A stretch of DNA of 42,975 bases from a virus. How positions within the stretch are numbered: position 1 is the stretch's first letter; the number at the start of each line of letters is the position of its first letter. The notes beneath the pieces were generated by a model that was given only the letters and a program-made list of their open reading frames with translations, was not told the origin of the DNA and did no database searches. This document shows positions 26,457 to 33,900 of the stretch, piece by piece. The position numbers were made by a program, and so were the translations under genes. The stretch spans positions 1-42,975 of IMG/VR virus record IMGVR_UViG_3300032241_002516. One strand, written 5' to 3'.

Positions 26457-26840
26457 TTAACAAGTTACTTGATTTAAAGGTACTCCTAATGGGTCTATTT
26501 GAAAAGAAAACCCCTTATCTATGTAATAATACCATTGATTATTTCCGTTAAAAGCTACTCCTGCTGTACCAGGTGATAAGGTATAAAAACTACCGTCATA
26601 AGGAGATAAGTAAAGAATCCCTGTATTAGGGTCTGTAGGTCCGTTTGTACAAGCATCTAATGAACTTGCATAGGGTGTTAAACAAAAGTTTTGTGGTGTA
26701 CCAAAACCTAAACCTATAGACGTTCCTAGAATATTGTTTATTTCTTTAATTGATGTACCTGGAGCTCCTGCCTGGGATATGTTCACCCCATTGATTGTTC
26801 CTAAAACCAAAGTCGCATCTATGCCGTTTACTACTCCCAT
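26457..26840 (-). CDS. Small virion-type protein, unknown
   Basis: A 127-residue protein, Gly/Asn/Thr/Pro-rich, with four Cys (FCLTP, DACTNG and a C-terminal VTC). No domain was recognised. The middle segment, GILYLSPYDGSFYTLSPGTAGVAFNGNNQWYYYID, resembles short beta modules of fibre-associated proteins. It is encoded 12 nt after the 1360-aa fibre and before the 89-aa gene. A role in fibre assembly or tip formation is inferred only from position. Confidence 0.65.
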   Translation of the reverse strand: MGVVNGIDATLVLGTINGVNISQAGAPGTSIKEINNILGTSIGLGFGTPQNFCLTPYASSLDACTNGPTDPNTGILYLSPYDGSFYTLSPGTAGVAFNGNNQWYYYIDKGFSFQIDPLGVPLNQVTC

Positions 26841-26852
26841 GTTTTTATATTT

Positions 26853-29800
26853 TTATAATACTATGTAATCGTCTGATGGGTTAAAATAAACCACAATGCT
26901 ATTACTACTATAAGAGTTTCCGTACCACATCAAAAATCCTACTTTTCTTACCACTTCACCCGGTGTAAACGATGAAAGTACGTTTGTTATGTCTGTAATG
27001 CTACCAGATGCACCTGTATTGCTTTCGTCCATGTAAACAGGCATGCCTGTAGATGGTGATGCAAAGTCTGTATATCCTGATGTTAAATCTATACTATACA
27101 TACCTTGGAGTAATATTGAAGTAGTATTACCTGTAGTTGCTGTTTTTAAACAAATACCTAACATGTTTACTGAAGTATCTTGTTCTAATACTGCATCTGA
27201 TAAATCCCATTGTCCGCTACCGTTTCTAAAACACAGTTGGCCAGCAAATAGGTTATTGGCAGCAGTTTCGTTAGGTAGCGCAGTTCCGTTAAAATATCCA
27301 GATTGCCATGTGTTTGCTGGATCTAAAGTAGATACCATACCTCCAACGGGTTTATAAGTACCGTATGAAGAAGTAATAGCGCTATATCCTCCCAACAAAG
27401 CTTTTTGACTAGTTATGTATTGTACATTTGGAGTATCAGTAACAGCGTTAGAACCTGAAGTTAACACCATGTAATTTGGATAATCTCCAAAAGAACCTGT
27501 AATGTTACCACCACCTCCACCACCACCTGAACCTGTAGCTACAGTTATGTTAAAAGTAGAACCATTACCTTTTGTAAACGTTATGGTGTTTGAAGATACT
27601 GAAGCTGTGATTAAAGCATTTGGGGTATATGATGAAGTAGCTGAGTAAGAGGAACTTGCAGCAGAGTTTGAATTCGTAAATATCGAACCTGTTACATACG
27701 ATGCTGTTAATGCCTGGGTTGCATAAGAAGCGGTACCTAATAAAGAACCTGTAAATGAAGATGCTGTGATAGAACCACTTACTGTAAGAATATTAGATCC
27801 TATACTTGCGGATATAAAAGGAACACTTTGAACTTGGTTTGAGCTTGAAGCATAAACTAAATTACCAATATAGTTGTTAAAAGCACCACCGCTAATACCG
27901 GCTGTACCATTTATAGAAACACCTGAAGAACCAGTTGAACCTGAAGTACCAGAAGTACCAGCAACACCTGAAGTACCTGCTACACCGGATAAACCAGAAG
28001 AACCTGAAGTACCAGAAGAACCACTTGTTGTACTTGTACCAGAGGCACCATTACCACCGTTTGCACCATTTGAACCTGAAGTTCCTGAAGAACCAGAAGT
28101 TCCTGATATATTTGAAGATCCATTTGCACCAGCGTTTCCGTTTGTACCATTTGAACCTGTTGAACCACTTGTACCACTTATATTTGAAGCACCATTTGCA
28201 CCTGTAGCACCACTTGAACCGTTTGAACCGGATGTACCTGAAGTTCCACTTAGTGCACTTACACCTGAAGAACCTGCTATACCTGAAGTACCGTGGGTAC
28301 CTGAAGATCCTGAAGTTCCTGAAGAACCTGAAGTTCCGGATACACCAGAAGTACCATTTGCTCCTGTACCTGAAGTACCTGTTGAACCTGAAGTACCAGA
28401 AGTACCAGCAGCACCAGAAGTACCGTTTGCTCCTGTTAAACCATTTGAACCTGTTGTACCTGAAGAACCTGAAGTTCCAGATAAAGCAGAAGCACCATTT
28501 GCACCCGCAGCACCACTAGAACCGTTTGAACCTGAAGAACCAGATGTTCCAGATAAAGCAGAAGCTCCGAAAGAACCTGCTATACCTGTTGTACCCTGAG
28601 TTCCTGAAGAACCGGAAGTACCAGATGAACCTGAAGTTGTTGAATTGCCACTTGTACCTGCTGCTCCTGTTGAACCACTTGAGCCTGAAGAACCTGAAGT
28701 TCCTGAAGTTGCACTTAAGCCTGAGGCACCAGCACCACCATTTAAACCACTTGAGCCAGAAGTACCTGAAGAACCTGAAGTATTTGAACTACCACTTGTT
28801 CCAGCATTACCACTAGTACTATTGTTACCGCTAGAACCGTTTGAACCAGAAGAACCTGAGGTTCCACTTGTAGCGCTTGCACCACTAGCACCATTGTTAC
28901 CATTTGAACCAGAAGATCCAGATGAACCTGAAGAACCTGAGGTTGTACTCGCTGCACTTGCTCCTGTAGAACCACTATTACCTGTTGTACCTGAAGAACC
29001 AGAAGAACCAGAAGAACCACTTAAAGCAGATAAACCTATAGCGCCTGCTACACCACTTGAACCATTTGTACCTGAGGTACCTGAGGTACCTGAAGTTGAA
29101 GATATACCTGAAGTTGATGCTACACCTGAAGTACCAGCAGCACCTGAAGAACCTACAGAACCAGAAGAACCTGAAGTTCCAGAAACATTACTTGTACCTG
29201 ATCCACCAGCCGCACCATTTGAACCTGTTGTACCTGAAGAACCAGAAGAACCAGACAATGCGCTTGCTCCATTTCCACCAGCAGCACCACTAGAACCGTT
29301 TGTACCTGAAGAACCTGAAGTACCTGATAAAGCAGAAGCTCCGAAAGAACCTGCTAAACCTGAAGTACCCTGAGTACCAGATGAACCTGAGGTTCCTGAA
29401 GAACCTGAAGTTGAACTTAAACCTGAAGTACCGGCAGCACCACTGGAACCATTAGTTCCACTTGAACCTGAAGTTCCTGAAATATTTGAAGTACCACTAG
29501 CACCAGCATTACCATTTGTACCATTTGAACCTGTTGTACCTGAAGTACCTGATATGTTTGAAGAGCCATTTGCTCCTGCTATACCACTTGAACCAGCAGA
29601 ACCAGAAGTACCTGAAGTTCCGCTTATATTTGAAGATCCGTTAGCGCCTGCTACACCTGAAGAACCGTTTGTACCAGTTGAGCCTGAAGTACCAGACAAA
29701 GCGCTTGCTCCATTTGAACCTATATTTCCACTTGTACCAGAAGAACCAGAAGTTCCTGAAGAGGCAGAAGCTGCACTTGCTCCCGCTACACCTGTAGAAC

Positions 29801-30935
29801 CAGATGTTCCTGAAGAACCTGAACTACCACTAGTATTAGATAAAGCGCTTATACCTGCTGAACCTGCAACACCTGTTGTGCCATTTGAACCAGAGGTACC
29901 TGAAGTTCCGCTTATATTTGAAGCACCGTTTACACCTGCTACTCCATTTGAACCTGCAGAACCAGAAGATCCAGAGGTTCCTGAAATATTTGAAGATCCG
30001 TTAGCGCCTGCGGCACCACTAGAACCGTTTGTACCTGCTGAGCCTGAAGTTCCGCTTAAAGCCGAGGCTCCAAAAGAACCTGCTATGCCTGAAGTACCGT
30101 AAGTACCTGAAGATCCTGAAGTTCCTGAAGAACCTGAAGTTGAACTAATACCTGAAGTACCTGCGTTTCCGCTTGTTCCAGCTGCACCACTTGAACCATT
30201 TGAACCAGCAGAACCTGAGGTTCCTGAAGTTGTAGAAGCACCAGAAGCGCCAGCATTACCATTTGAACCTGTTGTACCCGTTGAGCCTGAAGTTCCTGAA
30301 GAAGCGGAAGCACCTGAAACGCCTCCAACTCCTGAAGAACCAGTTGTACCACTAGAACCTGAAGAACCACTTGTATTTGAAGATGCACTAGCACCGGCTA
30401 CACCTGTTGTACCACTAGAGCCTGAAGAACCACTTGAACCTGAAGTAACAGAAACACCGGAAGTGCCAGCTAAACCTGTAGAGCCATTTGAACCTGAAGA
30501 ACCACTTGTTCCACTTAAAGAACTAGCGCCGTTTGAACCAGCGGCTCCTGAAGTACCTGAAGAACCACCTGAACCTGAAGTACCAGAAGGTGAAGAAGTT
30601 GAAGTACCAGAAGTACCAGCTATACCTGAAGAACCATTTGAACCCGAAGATCCAGCAGTTCCGCTTGATGCACTAGCACCATTTGAACCATTAACACCTG
30701 AAGTACCTGATCTACCTGTTGTACCAGAAGAACCAGCTACCCCACTTGTACCCGAAGTGGCGTTTACATATCCTAAATTGTTTGTTGAGGGATTATAAGT
30801 AACAACATAAACTATATCCTGTGTGGGCAAAGTTGCCGCTAAAGGATTAGATCCTGATATTGTTAATGAACCTGTAATTTGGGAATTGCCCTGGTCTACA
30901 AGTAAACCATTTTTGACTCTAAATTCGTTTGCCAT
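26853..30935 (-). CDS. Collagen-like tail fibre (1360 aa)
   Basis: A 1360-residue fibre. Residues 1-60 are a short N-terminal attachment region (VKNGLLVDQGNSQITGSLTISG). Residues 62 to about 1015 are Gly-X-Y triplets made of Gly, Ser, Thr, Asn and Ala with almost no Pro or charge; every 8-10 triplets the first Gly is replaced (triplets such as NIS, ALS, TTS). A fibre stalk follows (FNNYIGNLVYASSSNQVQSVP, ASYATQALTASY), then a Gly7 linker and a C-terminal globular domain of about 190 residues, probably the receptor-binding or trimerising tip. The stalk junction is nearly identical to that of the 1716-aa fibre. The Ser/Thr-rich shaft is a natural O-glycosylation target for the adjacent enzymes. 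Confidence 0.85.
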   Translation of the reverse strand: MANEFRVKNGLLVDQGNSQITGSLTISGSNPLAATLPTQDIVYVVTYNPSTNNLGYVNATSGTSGVAGSSGTTGRSGTSGVNGSNGASASSGTAGSSGSNGSSGIAGTSGTSTSSPSGTSGSGGSSGTSGAAGSNGASSLSGTSGSSGSNGSTGLAGTSGVSVTSGSSGSSGSSGTTGVAGASASSNTSGSSGSSGTTGSSGVGGVSGASASSGTSGSTGTTGSNGNAGASGASTTSGTSGSAGSNGSSGAAGTSGNAGTSGISSTSGSSGTSGSSGTYGTSGIAGSFGASALSGTSGSAGTNGSSGAAGANGSSNISGTSGSSGSAGSNGVAGVNGASNISGTSGTSGSNGTTGVAGSAGISALSNTSGSSGSSGTSGSTGVAGASAASASSGTSGSSGTSGNIGSNGASALSGTSGSTGTNGSSGVAGANGSSNISGTSGTSGSAGSSGIAGANGSSNISGTSGTTGSNGTNGNAGASGTSNISGTSGSSGTNGSSGAAGTSGLSSTSGSSGTSGSSGTQGTSGLAGSFGASALSGTSGSSGTNGSSGAAGGNGASALSGSSGSSGTTGSNGAAGGSGTSNVSGTSGSSGSVGSSGAAGTSGVASTSGISSTSGTSGTSGTNGSSGVAGAIGLSALSGSSGSSGSSGTTGNSGSTGASAASTTSGSSGSSGSSGSNGNNGASGASATSGTSGSSGSNGSSGNNSTSGNAGTSGSSNTSGSSGTSGSSGLNGGAGASGLSATSGTSGSSGSSGSTGAAGTSGNSTTSGSSGTSGSSGTQGTTGIAGSFGASALSGTSGSSGSNGSSGAAGANGASALSGTSGSSGTTGSNGLTGANGTSGAAGTSGTSGSTGTSGTGANGTSGVSGTSGSSGTSGSSGTHGTSGIAGSSGVSALSGTSGTSGSNGSSGATGANGASNISGTSGSTGSNGTNGNAGANGSSNISGTSGSSGTSGSNGANGGNGASGTSTTSGSSGTSGSSGLSGVAGTSGVAGTSGTSGSTGSSGVSINGTAGISGGAFNNYIGNLVYASSSNQVQSVPFISASIGSNILTVSGSITASSFTGSLLGTASYATQALTASYVTGSIFTNSNSAASSSYSATSSYTPNALITASVSSNTITFTKGNGSTFNITVATGSGGGGGGGNITGSFGDYPNYMVLTSGSNAVTDTPNVQYITSQKALLGGYSAITSSYGTYKPVGGMVSTLDPANTWQSGYFNGTALPNETAANNLFAGQLCFRNGSGQWDLSDAVLEQDTSVNMLGICLKTATTGNTTSILLQGMYSIDLTSGYTDFASPSTGMPVYMDESNTGASGSITDITNVLSSFTPGEVVRKVGFLMWYGNSYSSNSIVVYFNPSDDYIVL
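27818..27929. repeat. Shared fibre junction module, copy 2
   Basis: Nearly identical to 32805-32917. Encodes GVSINGTAGISG plus NNYIGNLVYASSSNQVQSVP at the collagen-to-stalk boundary. Confidence 0.85.
27884..30752. repeat. Collagen-like Gly-X-Y coding repeat, second fibre
   Basis: About 2.9 kb of 9-nt-multiple repeats (coding strand GGT/GGA-TCT/ACT-TCA type units) encoding roughly 950 residues. Similar repeats occur at 32876-35638, so homologous recombination and in-frame slippage within and between the two genes are possible. Confidence 0.9.
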
Positions 30936-30962
30936 ATGTTACCTTTCACTTTCCAGGTTACT

Positions 30963-30972
30963 TATAAATATT
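30963..30972 (-). promoter_or_regulatory. Late-promoter-like element before the 1360-aa fibre gene
   Basis: Coding strand AATATTTATA followed by AGTAACC, 27 nt before the ATG. It overlaps the stop region of the upstream fibre gene. A GAAAGG sequence lies near the ATG, one of the few Shine-Dalgarno-like leaders here. Confidence 0.55.
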
Positions 30973-30973
30973 G

Positions 30974-33900
30974 TTATAATAGGTTTACAACCGTTTTTAT
31001 TGTCCATCCTGCTGTAGGAAACACTGTACTTAATACTATATTGGCTCCACTTAAAGAAGATGTTAAATAAACGTTTGATGTATTACCTATATCTAATGTT
31101 GTTACTTCATTTGATTGAATGCTACCACCATTCCATACGGTTATTATTTGACCCGCGCGAGCATTTGAACCAGATGATAAAGTATAATTGTAAAATGCTG
31201 AGGTATAAGAACCTGTAGCATTTGTTGATAATGTTTGAGCACCTGAGCCTAATGAGCTTGAATTTTGGTTTAAAATAGCTGATTGGCTTATGGTTAAAAC
31301 ATTACCATTAAAATATGATGATGTACTAGCGTATGAAGCAGATGTTGCAGTTGCTGCATTTCCAGAAATAGAAGCACTTATATAAGATAAGTTTTCCCAT
31401 TTTGTTGCAGTAGCATTATATACTAAAGCTTGACCATCTGTTGGACCAGATATCTGTACATCAGATAAACTTGCTAAAGTTGTAGTAATTGTAGAACCAC
31501 CACCTCCAGAACCTCCTACACCTCTAAACAATCCACCAGGGATTATAGAATAAGTAGATGAGTTTGTAAAGTTGGCATTATTTTGAACCAATATATATCC
31601 TAAAAATATAGCGTTTGCTGCAGTGTTAGGGGCTTCAACAAAAGATTCTATGTTTATGTTAGATAAAGCTGTTGCTTGGTTTGCGTATTGTTGATTACCA
31701 TAATAAACCACTATTGCTTTTGTAACACTATTAGGATACCAAAACACTCTTTGAATTGACCAACCTCTATTTGGTCCACTACTTGTTACTGCTGTTAAAA
31801 CACCATTATTAGAATATTGAGTAGGATCAATTGTAGGATAACCAGCACCTCCATTTATAAGATATTCCCATTGAGAACCAGAATCATAATATCTAAATAT
31901 TTTAGATACGTTTGTACCAGAATCTACTACATAAGAAGGATTATTTGGATCTGTTGTATAATTTGCACCAGGGGTATAAGCTGTACCACTTCCAACAACT
32001 AAACTACCTGTAGATGAACCACTTGGGGCTAAAGTAAAACCAGATAATTTTAAAGGTCCAAAAGCTCTATTGAATATATTTTGTGCTTGTTCAAAACCAT
32101 AGGCTAATGAAGGTTGGGTTTTAACACCGTTGATAGTAGAATTGTTTTGGAAAAGTATAACACCTACATTAATAATAGTATCAAATTGACCATCAGAAAA
32201 TGGAGTACCTTGTTGATATATATTTCCTGTAGCATTTATACCTACAAAAGCTTGATCATATGAAGCCGATAAAGGAGCAATACTAGCGGTTAAATTTCCC
32301 CAATTTACATAAGTTATTGTAGGATATGGGTTATTAGATAAACTTGCATTTAAATTAACTACAATACCTGAACCACTTCCTACTTGATAAACAGTAGAAG
32401 AAGCAGTTGATAATACACCACCATTTAATAAACCCGTATATAAATTACCTTCTATCCAACGTAAACGAGTTGTATTTGAATATCCTGAACCGTTTTGAGA
32501 AAAATATAAGTCATCTGTAGAACCAGATACAAAAATATAAGATCCTGAAATAGTAGTATCTATATTTTTATTAACAGGATCAAACTTGATAACACCGTTT
32601 GTTTCCATGTCACCGTATACTCTAATTGTAGGGGTTGAAGGTGTTGTGGTCGAACCCGATATTATGATTGAACCTGAAAGGGTTGTGTTTCCTAAGAGAT
32701 TATTGTTTCCTGTTTGTGTGGTTGAACCGGTTATATCTAAACTACCTGTTAATACTTGACTACCTGTTATATAAAATATAGAATTTTCTAAACTTGCAGA
32801 TAAGAAAGGAACACTTTGAACTTGATTTGAGCTTGAAGCATAAACCAAGTTACCAATATAGTTGTTAAATACAGCTCCGCTAATACCGGCTGTACCATTT
32901 ATAGAAACACCTGAAGATCCTGCTGTACCACTTGTACCTGAAGTACCGTTTGCACCAGCAATACCTGTTGAACCTGTTGTACCTGAAGAACCTGAAGTTC
33001 CTGAAGAAGCAGATAAACCACTTGCTCCAGCTAAACCGCTAGAACCAGAAGTACCAGTTGAACCAGAAGTACCAGATAAAGCGCTTGCTCCATTTGAACC
33101 TATATTTCCACTTGTACCACTTGAACCTGAAGTTCCTGAAGTAGCAGAAAGTGCACTTGTTCCTGCTACACCTGTAGAACCAGATGTTCCTGAAGAACCA
33201 CTTGTTCCTGAAGATGCGCTTAAAGCAGATAAACCATTTGAACCTGCAACTCCACTAGATCCGTTTGAACCGGTAGAACCAGAAGTTCCTGATATATTTG
33301 AAGATCCATTTATGCCAGTTGCGCCTGTTGAACCATTTGAACCTGTTGAACCTGAAGTTCCTGATAAAGCACTTGCTCCTGAAGAACCATCAACACCACT
33401 AGAACCATTTGTACCAGTTGAACCAGAAGTACCAGATAAAGCAGAAGCACCGCTTGTACCAGCTACACCTGTTGAACCATTTGTACCAGTTGAACCTGAG
33501 GTTCCACTAGTAAATGAATTTCCTGAAGTTCCTGCTATACCGCTTGAACCATTAGAACCAGTTGAACCAGAAGAACCGGAAGTAGCAGATAAACCACTTA
33601 ATCCAGAGACTCCGTTTGAACCTGAAGTACCTGTTGAACCTGAAGTTGAACTAGCACCTGAGGTACCGGCTAAACCAGTTGAACCGTTTGTACCTGTTGA
33701 ACCTGAAGTTCCGCTTAAAGCGCTTTCTCCTGAAGAACCTGCTATACCTGAAGATCCATTTGAACCTGTTGATCCAGATGTACCTGAGGTTGCACTTGCA
33801 CCTGATACTCCGGCTATACCACTTGAACCATTCGAACCTGTAGATCCTGAAGTTCCAGATATTGCTGAAGAACCATTTAAACCATTAGCTCCACTAGAAC

